Part shown: piece after piece, positions 34,063 through 44,800 of the stretch | Layout: each line of letters starts with the position of its first letter | Position numbering within the stretch: the stretch's first letter is position 1 | Source: Cyanobacteria bacterium FACHB-471 | GTDB lineage: Bacteria > Cyanobacteriota > Cyanobacteriia > Elainellales > Elainellaceae | Direction of reading: 5' to 3' | Length of the DNA: 64,000 nt | Assembly: GCA_014695345.1 (NCBI GenBank) | Contig: JACJOC010000012.1 | Span: 248,001-312,000, forward strand | The notes under the pieces: generated by a model | Told to the model about the DNA's origin: nothing | The model's input: only the letters and a program-made list of their open reading frames with translations | The model's database searches: none | Position numbers and translations under genes: made by a program

Positions 34063-34587
34063 ATGGATATTACAGAATTTTTTCAGCAAAGTGCTGGCAA
34101 ATGGTTTTCACAGCGCACCAGTCATCATCTCGCTTTCAAGCAGTCTGAGAGCGGCAAATCTGACATTCGCATTGAAATGCTGCCCCAGGATGCACCTGAA
34201 GTAATTGAGCTGTGCCAGCAAAATGAGGTCGAGCCGACTCTGGCGCTCTGCGGTGCGCGAGTCACCTGGGACGGCACGATGGAATGGGACAAGGAAAAGC
34301 ACGAAGGATCTACCGTTCTAGTTCCTGTTGCCGATCCAGATAAGCCCAACGAAGGGAAATTGCTGAGAGATACAGGTTACGCAGAGAAAGCACCTGTTGC
34401 CGGACGGTATGTCATGGGTGACGACGGTTCCCTAACGCTGATTACTGAATACGAATCAATGTACTCTGAAGAGCGCCTCTGGTTCGCTAGCCCTAATCTA
34501 CGTCTGAGAACCAGCATCCTAAAGCGTTTCGGCGGCTTTAGCATGGCTACATTTTGCTCTGAAATCCGGATGGGCGGGCAGGGCTAA
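34063..34587 (+). CDS. cpcS: CpcS/CpeS-type phycobiliprotein lyase
   Basis: The 174-residue lipocalin-like protein begins [25 protein letters not shown], with the CpcS fold signatures W(F)SQRTSH and SER/EERLWFA-x-NLRLR. These bind phycocyanobilin and attach it to the Cys-84-type site of phycocyanin beta and allophycocyanin subunits. The family is assigned confidently; exact subgroup (CpcS-III type) is inferred. It could serve the ApcA paralogue in this window, among others. Confidence 0.92.
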   Translation: MDITEFFQQSAGKWFSQRTSHHLAFKQSESGKSDIRIEMLPQDAPEVIELCQQNEVEPTLALCGARVTWDGTMEWDKEKHEGSTVLVPVADPDKPNEGKLLRDTGYAEKAPVAGRYVMGDDGSLTLITEYESMYSEERLWFASPNLRLRTSILKRFGGFSMATFCSEIRMGGQG

Positions 34588-34638
34588 GAATGAAAGATGA
34601 GGGACAAGGAGACAAGTTTCGTCCTTAATCCCTCATCC

Positions 34639-35619
34639 CTACTCCCGCTCCCGCTGTTCCTGCAGGGAAATACTATCTCCAGCTAGAGCAAGGTCGGTGA
34701 AGTAGTCATCTCTGCTTTGCACAACAGCTTTGAGCTTGGTGTAAAAGTTGGAAACGCCTGTAGAGGGGACGAACTGGTGAATGGGGTGTTTGCTAACGCG
34801 ATCGCCTGCCCATTGCACCAATTCTGTTGCGTCTAACCCAGCGTTGACGGGTTTAAACGTTGGAATGGGAGACTCTGTGACTTCTGAGCCAGGTAATTGA
34901 GTGGGGGTAGAAGTGGAATGTTCACGGTTGGCTTCTACAGATTCATGGGTTGCAGAAGTTGCTGAGGGTTCAGGGGTAGCTGAGGGCATTCCGACAGTGC
35001 CGTCTTCAGGAAGGGAAGTTCGTGATGGCTCTAGGGGGGATTTAGCAGCAGGAAGGAGGGCACGGACGGGGCGATCGCTGGTGTCTGGTCGCAGTATTTC
35101 TTGCGCGGGTAGTTGCTTAGATGGCGCGTCGTCTACCCTTGCATCCGATGATTCTTTTTCTACATCAGTAACACTAGCTTCACTCGTTTCACCTACTGCG
35201 ATCGCATCTTCAAAAAGCTGGAGTTCTGAAACCTCAGCGCTTCTCGGCAAGATTGCGGCAGAATGGCGATCGTTACTCAAGCTCGAAGTTTGGGGGGAGG
35301 GGCGAGTTAGAGCAGGCAGTTCAGATGAAGTGATCGAAGATTTTGGAAATCTCCCACAAACCATGCGCTCAAACTCATGGTTGAAGTGATAGAGCGGCTG
35401 TCCTCGCCTCTTCCAAAGCGTCAAGATTTGGGTTACAGACACCGCTTTATAGCGTCCCTGATAAAGCGCTTCTACTAGCGCAGACCGCAACCAGTTGGCC
35501 GGATATTCTCTCAGCCAATAGTCAATTAGACGCTCAATTGTAAAGCCACCCAGGTCAAAACTGTAATGGGCCAACAACTCAGCAGCATCTATAGCAGCAT
35601 CTCTCGCCAGTTCTGTCAT
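34639..35619 (-). CDS. Cyanobacterial conserved protein with disordered middle, unknown
   Basis: Residues 1-92 of 326 form a helical, Trp/Tyr-rich domain (FTIERLIDYWLREYPANWLRSALVEALYQGRYKAVSVTQIL) that resembles an N-terminal domain of unknown function in cyanobacterial proteins. Residues 95-265 are Ser/Thr/Pro/Glu-rich and probably disordered. The last 60 residues are conserved-looking again (LDATELVQWAGDRVSKHPIHQFVP). No enzyme motif. Its stop lies 50 bp from the stop of cpcS on the other strand. Confidence 0.72.
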   Translation of the reverse strand: MTELARDAAIDAAELLAHYSFDLGGFTIERLIDYWLREYPANWLRSALVEALYQGRYKAVSVTQILTLWKRRGQPLYHFNHEFERMVCGRFPKSSITSSELPALTRPSPQTSSLSNDRHSAAILPRSAEVSELQLFEDAIAVGETSEASVTDVEKESSDARVDDAPSKQLPAQEILRPDTSDRPVRALLPAAKSPLEPSRTSLPEDGTVGMPSATPEPSATSATHESVEANREHSTSTPTQLPGSEVTESPIPTFKPVNAGLDATELVQWAGDRVSKHPIHQFVPSTGVSNFYTKLKAVVQSRDDYFTDLALAGDSISLQEQRERE

Positions 35620-35702
35620 CGCTAGGGTAGAGTCAAATCAAAACTTTAACAAAATTCTGATCATTCCGCCGAGCCTAAACGTTAGTCTGTTTTTCCACAA
35701 AC

Positions 35703-38700
35703 TTAATCGTTCCTGCGGCGTACACCTCCGTCTACTGTGCCTGATTCGTCCCCACCAAAGGGTTCAGGATCAATATTCCAGTTAAAGTCGCTGATGCGCA
35801 AGCCGAGAGAGGCTTGTTCTCGTCGGGGGTTTACTCGTAGCGTAATCGCATAGGTTCTTCTGCTGTATTCCAAAATGTATTCCGTTTGGATTTCGCGATC
35901 GCGATCTAAACTGAGCGAAGTTTGAAATCCAACCCTGAAGGGCCCATAAAGCTGCTGAATAATGCCGCCCGAAATTACCCGGTCATCGACAACCCGGTCA
36001 AATCGGAAGGGCGATTCTCCATCTCGAATATTTTGAGAATAGGTCAAGTTGAACCCGGTGTAGTCAAAGAATGGGCGAGAGAAATGCCCAAATTGTCCAC
36101 GCACTCCAAGGCTAGCAGTGTAGACCTGCTGAGTATCGCCATTGCTGTAGGCGCTAAACACCCCCCTCAAACCTGCCACCAAGCTCACGTAGGGAACAAC
36201 GGGGTTGGGGGTATATCTTAACCCCTCTGTTGCAGTGGGGGGAAGCGGCTCGCCTTGCCACAGCAAAAAGCCTCGCCGCAGGGCAACGCCAGCCTGATAG
36301 CGAGTTAGCTCAATTGGGTTGCCGCCATCTGAGGCAAGGATCAGGTTACGGCGATCGGTGTTAGCGCTAATGAGTTGTACGCCAGTTTGATAGCTCAGAT
36401 TAATGCCAGTGTTGCCTAACTCATAAGTAGGTGAAGTAAGCACTAAGCCCAAACTGCGCTGCACAGTCTGGAAACCTAGAGAGCCATTGAAGAGGCGATC
36501 GCGATAGCTATATTCTGCGGTCAGGGTATGGTTAAATAGCCGCTGCTGTAGCCGTAAGCTGCCGCGAAACTGAGTCTCCAATTCGTCCAAATCGAGACTG
36601 GTAAAAACGGCATTTCCTCGTAAAACCGTAGTTGGGCTGAACTGGACATTTAACTCACCGATCAACCCATAGTTTGCGGGGTCAGTCAGGTTGAAGCCGT
36701 TATCGTAGGCTCGCTGAAGCAAAATTTGCGGTCTGAGTGAAAGCTCCACCTGAGGACTAAGGGCATACTCAAAATTGCTTTCAACAAAGAAGCCACCCCG
36801 GTCTTCTTCGTCAAAGCCGAACTGAACTAGTCCAGGACGACGTTCTCGGTCATCTAAAATGACTCGATTTTGGAAATAAGGAATCGATAGCCCCTGATCA
36901 AACACAATCCGAGGTCGCCTTGCTCGAATTTCACTGCGAGTTGGCGATAGCCGCGTAAAGGTAGCGGTGTCTGCCCTTAGCTCTAGCTCTGGTGGTGAGA
37001 ATGGGTCGTTGGTGATGCGGACGTTGGTTGCAACCCAACCATTAGGCGTAAACTCCACCTCATCTGCCTCAAATCGAATCCGCCGAACTTCACCGCCTGT
37101 GCCGCCTCGCCTAGCATTTCCTGAACCCAAAGTTACCGATAGCCCACCTGGACTGCTAACAGGCGCATCAGAATCTTCATCGGCTTCAGAGTTAATTGCA
37201 TCTGAGGCATCGGTTGGAATTTCGTCTTCGTCCTCGTCTTCTACAGTGGGTGTGCTATCCAGATCGGGCTGAGTGTCAACATCAGGTAGCGCACCAGAAT
37301 CATCCACACCCGTGACAGCACTTTCATCAGGTTGAACTTCGGGCTGTTCAGCGCTGATCAGGTCGCCTCTAAGTGGCTCTTGCGCTCCAGCACTGGCGTC
37401 AGTAGGCAACGTTGCCGAAAAGTCGTCACCCGCTGAGGGCAGAAATATTTCACCGCTGGCATTGAGGATATCGCCGCGCTCCTGAACAAAGTTGTAGACA
37501 AAACGTTCGCCCCTGAACTCCTGCTGTCCGCTAACCAGGGTGACATTTCCTTCGGCGACTGCAATGCGATTGAGCAAATTCACCCGTAGCCGATCTGAGG
37601 TTAAAACGGCTCTGCGAAAGCGCATTTCAACGCTGCCTTCGGCGACAAATACCTGCTGAATTTGGTCAAACCGCTGGCGATCGGCAGAAAGTTCGATTAC
37701 TTCTCCGGTGCCCGATGGGTCGAGCAGAAACGGCTCGCCATCCGTAGGGATTTGATCAGGAGATACCCCATCTACAGGGGGTTCTTGCTCTTCTCCATTC
37801 ATTTGAGGCGAATCAGACGGCTCACCTTCTTCGGGTTCCGCTTCTTCCGATGGCGATTCTGGAAGGGGAGGCAGTTCATCGGGAATGACTAAAGTTTCCC
37901 CTGATGGCTGGGTGTTATCTGAGTCAGGCAAGTGATCGGGTAGTGATTCAGGGTCGATGGGTTCACCCGATTCATCTGGTGGCAACGGAGCTGAATCAAG
38001 CGGAGGCAAAGGTTGAGGTTCTAGCTCAGGTAGTTGAGCCAATTCTGATTCCGCTTCTTGAGCAAAGATATTTAGCCGTAGCGACTCGAGAATGGGAGAA
38101 CGAGTTCTTTGAGGCGATCGCCCCGCCAATTCAGACAAGTAACGGAATGAAATCTGCCGCTGGAAGAGGGACAGGGGAGACTCGGCGGCTGTTGCTCCCG
38201 CCACGACCGAATTGCTAATGCTTTCATTCCCAACTGTTTCACTAGCTACTTCCCCGACACCTGCCTGTGAAGCGATTGCAGGCAAAGCGGAAGAGGCTGC
38301 ATTCGCAACTGCTTCTCTCTCGCTTGCTATAGATGGGGGAACGGTTGCAGGCAAGGCAGAAGGTGCAGCCCTTTCTGTCGCTTCGCGCTCGGTTACTAAG
38401 GTTGGCGAAGCAATCGCTGGGGATGAGGACGGGGATACGGCACTCGCAGCCGCTTCTGTTCTAGTTGCAGTCGATGGAGCGATCGCTGCAGGTGAAGCAG
38501 AAGGCGAAGCTGTAGAAAATAAGTCTTCGGAAGTAACGCCGTAGGTCATCGCAGCCTCTTGCTGACTTGAGAGGGTTAGCTGCGGTGGGTTGAGTTCAAC
38601 GGGAGCACCTAACAGAGCCGCATCAGATGCTCCAGTATTGGCAGCATCTGAGACGGTTGACCACTCGACTGAAGCAGGCGATCGCTCTGGCGCAAAGCGT

Positions 38701-38873
38701 TCGGGTGGGGTTGGAACCGGAGCAACACCGCTGCCCGAAGTGAGTTGGGCAGGCTCCGCAGGCAAAACAGCCGTTGAAGAAGGTAAAGGATGGCTAATTT
38801 CCTCTGGTTGCGACAGATCGATAACCGGAGAAGTAGGCGGCAGAACCGGGTAGGGCATACTTTGGCACGACAA
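35703..38873 (-). CDS. Cyanobacterial LptD-like outer-membrane protein (OstA-N + DUF3769)
   Basis: The 1056-residue product has a Ser/Pro/Glu-rich disordered N-terminal 390 residues. An OstA/LptA-like beta domain follows (about 395-485, IELSADRQRFDQIQQVFVAEGSVEMRF, LNRIAVAEGNVTLV). The rest is a long beta-barrel region with alternating strands (about 600-1056, FRGSLRLQQRLFNHTLTAEYSYRDRLF) of the DUF3769 type. This arrangement is the cyanobacterial counterpart of LptD, which inserts LPS into the outer membrane. There is no obvious signal peptide at MSCQSMPYPVLPP, as I recall for other members. The low-complexity segment runs on a second reading frame as antisense shadow ORFs. Confidence 0.87.
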   Translation of the reverse strand: MSCQSMPYPVLPPTSPVIDLSQPEEISHPLPSSTAVLPAEPAQLTSGSGVAPVPTPPERFAPERSPASVEWSTVSDAANTGASDAALLGAPVELNPPQLTLSSQQEAAMTYGVTSEDLFSTASPSASPAAIAPSTATRTEAAASAVSPSSSPAIASPTLVTEREATERAAPSALPATVPPSIASEREAVANAASSALPAIASQAGVGEVASETVGNESISNSVVAGATAAESPLSLFQRQISFRYLSELAGRSPQRTRSPILESLRLNIFAQEAESELAQLPELEPQPLPPLDSAPLPPDESGEPIDPESLPDHLPDSDNTQPSGETLVIPDELPPLPESPSEEAEPEEGEPSDSPQMNGEEQEPPVDGVSPDQIPTDGEPFLLDPSGTGEVIELSADRQRFDQIQQVFVAEGSVEMRFRRAVLTSDRLRVNLLNRIAVAEGNVTLVSGQQEFRGERFVYNFVQERGDILNASGEIFLPSAGDDFSATLPTDASAGAQEPLRGDLISAEQPEVQPDESAVTGVDDSGALPDVDTQPDLDSTPTVEDEDEDEIPTDASDAINSEADEDSDAPVSSPGGLSVTLGSGNARRGGTGGEVRRIRFEADEVEFTPNGWVATNVRITNDPFSPPELELRADTATFTRLSPTRSEIRARRPRIVFDQGLSIPYFQNRVILDDRERRPGLVQFGFDEEDRGGFFVESNFEYALSPQVELSLRPQILLQRAYDNGFNLTDPANYGLIGELNVQFSPTTVLRGNAVFTSLDLDELETQFRGSLRLQQRLFNHTLTAEYSYRDRLFNGSLGFQTVQRSLGLVLTSPTYELGNTGINLSYQTGVQLISANTDRRNLILASDGGNPIELTRYQAGVALRRGFLLWQGEPLPPTATEGLRYTPNPVVPYVSLVAGLRGVFSAYSNGDTQQVYTASLGVRGQFGHFSRPFFDYTGFNLTYSQNIRDGESPFRFDRVVDDRVISGGIIQQLYGPFRVGFQTSLSLDRDREIQTEYILEYSRRTYAITLRVNPRREQASLGLRISDFNWNIDPEPFGGDESGTVDGGVRRRND

Positions 38874-38958
38874 ATTTATGCGGACAGCCCGGATACATCG
38901 CTTTAGCCGTCCTCAGCGCAGACTGATTGCCTGGGGGAGCAAGGAGTGTTTTGGCTGT

Positions 38959-39075
38959 CTATTCTAAATCCCGACGATTAGGGTTACGAGCGGGATCATT
39001 TGACAAAAATCCAAACACAAAAAGCGCAATAAAGAAGCTAACAACGATGTAAACGGCGATTTTAAGAGTCAGCAT
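38959..39075 (-). CDS. psbI: Photosystem II reaction-centre protein I
   Basis: The 38-residue ORF reads [19 protein letters not shown] and then [19 protein letters not shown], essentially the canonical PsbI sequence: one membrane helix followed by the conserved FLSxDPxRNPxRxDLE tail. PsbI sits beside D1 and stabilises PSII assembly and dimers. It is too short for default gene lists. GGAG precedes the ATG by 9 nt, and a TATTAT (minus strand, 39110-39105) is a plausible -10 box. It lies alone, next to the LptD-like gene. Confidence 0.96.
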   Translation of the reverse strand: MLTLKIAVYIVVSFFIALFVFGFLSNDPARNPNRRDLE

Positions 39076-39104
39076 GTGAAGCATCTCCAGCAATAGGCTT
39101 TCTT

Positions 39105-39110
39105 ATAATA
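39105..39110 (-). promoter_or_regulatory. Candidate -10 box of psbI
   Basis: TATTAT on the minus strand lies 30 nt upstream of the psbI ATG. No clear TTGACA-like -35 is at the expected distance, so this is tentative. Confidence 0.3.
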
Positions 39111-39357
39111 TCGAAACAGTGTCCTTTTTCTTACACAGCATTTGGATTGCTGTCGGATGACTGAAGATCTTTGACCTAAATGCTTGATGAGAGATAATTC
39201 GCTGAAGCATCACTGAGGGGCACAGCGATCGCCATTTAAGGCAGCAACAATACACTCTACCTTAAGTCAGATGGGTTCTGGTAATTGGATGTTCCCCAAG
39301 ATGACGGTCTAGGGAGATAAGGTAGGATCAGGACACTTCGATCGACAGGATGTTCCG

Positions 39358-40140
39358 ATGACGATCGCCTCATCTCAGCCGGCCCTTACCCTTCCGGACC
39401 ATACGCAACTGCCGGAAACAGACGGTACATTTGTGAAAAATTTCCAGGAGCATCCGCAGAGTTTGCTGCTGACTGATTCTATCCGCCCGATTCTTGATGC
39501 CCTTCACCCAACAGGACAGTACGCTATTGGTCAAGACTGCGGCATCTACTGGCGGCTGACCGAGCCACCAGAGCGAGGCGCTGAGGCTCCTGATTGGTTC
39601 TACGTGCCGAACGTACCACCGCTGCTTGATGGAAAAAGGCGGCGCTCCTATGTGATGTGGAAGGAAATAGTCGCGCCCCTGATTGTGATTGAGTTTGTCT
39701 CGGGTGATGGCTCCGAGGAAAGAGACACGACCTCGCCCTTCACAGACGATGCCGCGAAGGCTGGAAAATTCTGGGTGTATGAGCAGGCAATTCGAGTGCC
39801 GTTTTACGCCATTTATGCAGTAGACAAAGCCTCAGTTGAAGTTTACGAATTAATTGCCAATCACTATCAACGCTGTGATCCCAACGAGCGAGGGCATTTC
39901 CCCATTGTACCGATGGGTGTGGAATTGGGAATTTGGCAGGGGCAGTACATTAATCAGACCTTTCCCTGGTTGCGCTGGTGGGATAGCAACGGCAATTTGC
40001 TGTTGAACGGAGACGAGCGAGCCGACCAGGAAAAACAACGCGCTGAACAAGAAAAACAACGCGCTGAACAAGAAAAACAGCGCGCTGACCGCTTAGCGAA
40101 TAGGTTAAGGGAGCTGGGGTTTGACCCAGATGAAATATAA
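39358..40140 (+). CDS. Uma2 family (DUF820) protein with repeated C-terminal heptads
   Basis: The 260-residue protein matches a cyanobacterial Uma2 subgroup: DCGIYWRLTEPPERGAEAPDWFYVPNVPP, VMWKEIVAPLIVIEFVSGDGSEERD (core acidic residues) and WVYEQAIRVPFYAIY, with a PD-(D/E)XK-type fold. The C-terminus has three copies of EKQRA(E/D)Q-type heptads from a 21-bp tandem DNA repeat (about 40025-40090), which should extend a coiled coil. The role of Uma2 is unknown. Confidence 0.85.
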   Translation: MTIASSQPALTLPDHTQLPETDGTFVKNFQEHPQSLLLTDSIRPILDALHPTGQYAIGQDCGIYWRLTEPPERGAEAPDWFYVPNVPPLLDGKRRRSYVMWKEIVAPLIVIEFVSGDGSEERDTTSPFTDDAAKAGKFWVYEQAIRVPFYAIYAVDKASVEVYELIANHYQRCDPNERGHFPIVPMGVELGIWQGQYINQTFPWLRWWDSNGNLLLNGDERADQEKQRAEQEKQRAEQEKQRADRLANRLRELGFDPDEI

Positions 40141-40187
40141 GTCCAGCAAGACGTGATAGTCGGAGGACTCATGCAAACCAATAATCC

Positions 40188-41798
40188 TTAGCTGCGCCGA
40201 CCGTGCCGGAGCCAGTTCCAAACTTTAGCAAGGGTTTCTTCTATCCAGACCATGCCTGAATCGATCCATTCCAGGAATTGCTCTAAAGGATGTTTGACGT
40301 AGCCGACAAGAGTAGCTTCCGTTTCAATCCAGGTGGTTTGCAGGTCAGATGAGCTTTGAGGATTGGGTTGATCTAGCTGTCCGGCTGCGTCTGGTTGGGA
40401 GGGTTGTAGAGCCGAGCCAGTTTCAGGGGAGGGAGGCATTGGGGCGATCGCTACTGTCTTTCCTGAGTCTTCAACCTGGGCTAATCTCTTCTCTGACCAG
40501 ACCGTTCTCAAGCTTGGCAAGATTCTGCTGAAGCGATTTGCCTGAGGATTGGCTTGAGAATTTGCCTGAGGAGAATCTTGCCGCTTACCCGCAAACGGAA
40601 ACACACCGCTAAAGCGAGAACTTTTTAGCAGGCGCATAGGTGTTGCGGCTGAGGGATTCAAAGTTGCTCGCTGCCGTCGTTCCCAGGGATTGACCATTGC
40701 CGCTGAAAACTCCGTCATCTCAATAAAGCCGCTAGTGTCGTCATCCTCAGTCCAGGGATCGTCAGCCCCAAGCTCAGTAAAGTTGGCAAGGTGGGTGTAG
40801 GCGATCGCTTGATCAGCTTGCAGTCTTGCGACCAAAACAGATTCGTGGAATAAGTTGGTGGCGATCGCCACCGAGCCGGTCTGCATCCACGCCATTAGCC
40901 GCCGAAACAGTCGCACGGGAGGCAGTGCATTTTGGTGAACTTCGGGTAGCGGCAGGGGAAACGGGACCGGCTGCTGCTCCGCCCACAAGGCTCGTCGGGT
41001 TCGCCAGTACTGAGCCACTTCCCAGACAATGCGTCGGTGTAACTGAACCTGCTGCTCAGTCGTCAAAATGTCTAGAATCTGACTCTGGTTGGTAACTAGC
41101 ACTAAGGAACGGCTGGTCAACAAAGATGCGATACCAATAATTTTGCTGGAGGGGGAAAGCGATCGCGCGGTTCCATTTGCACTGATAGTCTCATTCCCAT
41201 TAACAGCCCCATTCCCATTAACAGCACTGCTTCCACTGATAGTGCCGTTCTGACTGACAGCAATTCCTGCTTCGGTTGCCTTTCCAAACGCCCTGTGTTC
41301 AATCGCACCGTGTTCAGTCGCACTATATTTAGCTGCATCGTGACGGACTGTTAGTCCATCAATCTGAATTGCTTGCACAGTCAGTTCAGCCTGATCCTGA
41401 AGCTGAGACAGATCGGATGAGGCGGCTAGCTCCAGCGGCGTTTTCACCGTTGGCAGCAACGCGAACGCTTCTACCGTCTGCAACACTTTATAGATTGGCG
41501 TATCAGAACTGAGGGTAGGTTCGGGCCGGGGAGGCGCGTTGACATGTTTCACTTTCTCAATCGCCTTCTCAACTGCCTTGAGCCGAAGTGAAGTCGTTTG
41601 CACCGCCTGGCGAAGCTGCTGCGCCGTTACTCGTCCCGTCTGAAATGCCACATAAGCTGGATATAGCAAAATTTGCACACCCCAGGTAGCGGTCGTTTTA
41701 ACTGAACGAACAGTGCGTCTGATCTGTTCACTCAATTGCAGCGATTGCCGATTGAGAAAGTTAAATACGCTGCTCTGATAGCGACCGGGGGAAGGCAT
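40188..41798 (-). CDS. Conserved cyanobacterial protein of unknown function (536 aa)
   Basis: No family can be named. The N-terminal 95 residues are basic and helical (SVKTTATWGVQILLYPAYVAFQTGRVTAQQLRQAVQ). Residues 105-300 include a possible folded region (ILTTEQQVQLHRRIVWEVAQYWRTRRALW). A region near 155-215 is rich in Asn, Gly, Ser and Ala (SQNGTISGSSAVNGNGAVNGNETIS) from a short DNA repeat. The last 40 residues are again conserved-looking (GYVKHPLEQFLEWIDSGMVWIEETLAKVWNWLRHG), compatible with membrane association. It is divergent from the alpha-mannosidase gene with about 90 nt between start codons. Confidence 0.65.
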   Translation of the reverse strand: MPSPGRYQSSVFNFLNRQSLQLSEQIRRTVRSVKTTATWGVQILLYPAYVAFQTGRVTAQQLRQAVQTTSLRLKAVEKAIEKVKHVNAPPRPEPTLSSDTPIYKVLQTVEAFALLPTVKTPLELAASSDLSQLQDQAELTVQAIQIDGLTVRHDAAKYSATEHGAIEHRAFGKATEAGIAVSQNGTISGSSAVNGNGAVNGNETISANGTARSLSPSSKIIGIASLLTSRSLVLVTNQSQILDILTTEQQVQLHRRIVWEVAQYWRTRRALWAEQQPVPFPLPLPEVHQNALPPVRLFRRLMAWMQTGSVAIATNLFHESVLVARLQADQAIAYTHLANFTELGADDPWTEDDDTSGFIEMTEFSAAMVNPWERRQRATLNPSAATPMRLLKSSRFSGVFPFAGKRQDSPQANSQANPQANRFSRILPSLRTVWSEKRLAQVEDSGKTVAIAPMPPSPETGSALQPSQPDAAGQLDQPNPQSSSDLQTTWIETEATLVGYVKHPLEQFLEWIDSGMVWIEETLAKVWNWLRHGRRS

Positions 41799-41890
41799 GG
41801 GTCGAGGGGGAATGCAATGCTGAGGGGGAGTGAGGGATTCTGTTGTACAGTCGGGGGAAGCCGTACGAATGCCCTGATCTTAGTCGAAAG

Positions 41891-44800
41891 ATGACCGATG
41901 TTACCTCAGTTGCCCAAAATCAAATGCCGCAAAATGCTGTCTTAACTGTCGTGGAGCAGATCGATCAGGCGATCGCCCATTTGCGTCAACTGACCCAGCT
42001 CGATATTCAGGCAAACTGGCATTATTGCCTTGAGGATTTATCGATTGCGGAAGCAAACCAACCTGAACGGTGGAAAGAGTGGGCGATCGCTTCCCTCAAC
42101 GCGCGGCATCACGTCGCCTGGGCAAAAGGACAGCAAGTGCTGTGGCTGGGACAAACTCTGACTATTCCGCCAGCTTTGGAAGGATATTTCCTGGAAGGGC
42201 TGGCTTTGCGGCTGGCTGTGGTCTGGTGGGCAGAGGACGCGCAAATTTTTGTGAATGGGGAGCTGGTGCAGGAAGGCGATATTTTTGACGCTTCCACCCG
42301 AATTTTGCTTAGCCCATCTGCCAAACCGGGAGAGCAAATTCACGTTGCGCTGCGGCTGGTCAGTCCCGGTCATGACGATGGTGCGCTGGTCAAGTCGCTC
42401 TGCCTCTACGAAAATTCGTTTCCCAATTCGCCTACTCCTGAACCGGGATTTGTGGCAGATGAGTTGGCTGTTTTGCAGCGATATCTCACCGCCTTTGCAC
42501 CCGAAAAGCTGGAAACGCTAGCGACTGCCGTTGCTCAACTCGATTGGGCAGCACTGCGGGATCAATCTATAGCGGCTCGTCTTCGCTTTGACCAATCGCT
42601 GCAAGCCCTGCGACAAGAACTTCAGCCGTTGGGTGACTGGCTAAAACAGCGGCAAGTTCAGCTTGTGGGACATGCCCACCTGGATCTGGCGTGGCTGTGG
42701 ACGGTAAGTGACACCTGGGAAGCAGCAGAGCGCACCTTTAAGTCGGTTCTCTCGCTTCAGCAAGATTTTCCTGAATTGACCTTCTGCCACTCGTCACCTG
42801 CACTGTTTGCCTGGATCGAACAGCACCGGCCGGAGCTGTTTGCAGCAATTCAAGCCCAGGTTGCAGCGGGTACCTGGGAAATCGCAGCGGGGCTTTGGGT
42901 GGAGCCAGAGCTGAATCTAGTTAACGGTGAGTCGATTGTGCGGCAGGTGCTTTACGGTCAGCGCTATGTGCAGGAAAAGTTTGGCAAACTGAGCGCGATC
43001 GCCTGGTTGCCCGACAGTTTTGGGTTTTGCTGGCAGCTTCCGCAAATTCTCAAGCAAGGGGGCATTGAATACTTCGTCACCCAAAAACTGCGCTGGAACG
43101 ACACCACAGAATTTCCCCATGAACTGTTTTGGTGGCGATCGCCCGACGGCAGCGAAATTCTTAGCTTCATGTCACCCCGTATCGGTGAAGGTATCGATCC
43201 GCTAAAAATCTCTGAATACGCTTCCACTTGGGAAGCCAAGACTACCGTTCAGCAATCTCTTTGGCTTCCTGGTGTGGGCGATCACGGCGGCGGACCCACT
43301 CGCGACATGCTAGAAGTCGGCCACCGCTGGCAGCACTCCCCCTTCTTCCCCCAACTCACCTTCAGCACCGTCCTGGACTACCTGCGATCGCTGCCTCAGA
43401 TGGGCAATGCCCACCCCCCTTCCCTAGTCCCTAGTCCCCACCAGCCCCCAATCCCTTCCCTCCCCACTCTGAACTCCGAACTCTACCTCGAATTCCATCG
43501 CGGCTGCTACACATCTCATGCCGACCAAAAATGGTGGAATCGTCGCTGTGAACGGTTGCTCTATCAGGCTGAATTATTCAGCTCCGTAGCAACCCTGCTT
43601 ACAGGCGCAAGTTATCCTAAAGCGGCAATTGAAAGTGCCTGGAAACAGGTGCTTTTCAACCAGTTTCACGATATTTTGCCCGGTTCCTCAATCGCAGAAG
43701 TCTTTGACGATGCCAATCAAGCCTGGATAAAGGCAGAGCAAATCGGAGAACAGCTTTTGGTGAAGGCACTGGAGGCGATCGCCACTCAAATTCACCTCCC
43801 TGCTCCACCACAGCCTGATTGTCAGCCCATTGTGGTCTTCAATTCACTGAACTGGGCGCGATCGGAGGTCGTTGCCGTTCCCATATCTGATCCAGATTTA
43901 AACTGGCGAGTGTTTGATTTGGAAGAACGTGAGATTCCTAGTCAGATACAGCAGGATCATGACTCTGCCTTTTTGCTGTTTTATGCAGAGAAGATGCCTG
44001 GATTGGGCTATCAGGTGTACTGGTTGAAGGGCGATCGCCTCACAGGGGAAACTGCTTCGCACTCTTCTCAAATTTTGGCTGAATCATCTGCCCCTTCAGA
44101 GGTTTGGGTACTGGAAAACGAAATTCTGCGGGTCAGCATCGATCCCGAAACGGGAAACCTGAGCAGCGTGTTTGACAAGGTGCAGCAACGGCAGGTGTTG
44201 AGCAATGCGGGCAATCAGCTTCAGTTTTTCAAGGATAGCGGTCAGTATTGGGATGCCTGGAATATCGACCCTGACTACGCCAAACATGCTTTGCCAGCAG
44301 CAACACTGAAGCAAATTTGCTGGCTAGAGCGAGGCGAAATTCAGCAGAGGCTCAGAGTAGTACGCCAGTTTGGGCAATCGGAATTTCAGCAAGATTACAT
44401 TTTGCAGCGGGGATTGCCCGTTCTCAAAATCGCCACTGTTGTGAATTGGCAAGAAAGTCAGGTGTTGGTGAAAGCGGCTTTTCCACTGAATTTGAGAGCT
44501 GACTTCGCGACTTATGAAATTCCCTGTGGGGCGATCGCTCGTCCCACGCTTCCTCCCAATGACCAAACCAATGACCAAGCCGATACTGCCTCACTCCCCG
44601 ATGCGGTTCGAGCTAAGTGGGAGGTTCCAGCCTTACAGTGGGCTGACCTGAGCCAGTCTGACGAAGGCATTCACTACGGCGTGAGTTTGCTCAACGACTG
44701 CAAACATGGATATGACAGCCAACCATCTCAGTTGCGGTTGACACTGCTGCGTAGTTCAGAATGGCCCCATGCCGCAGCCGATCGCGGCATTCACCAATTT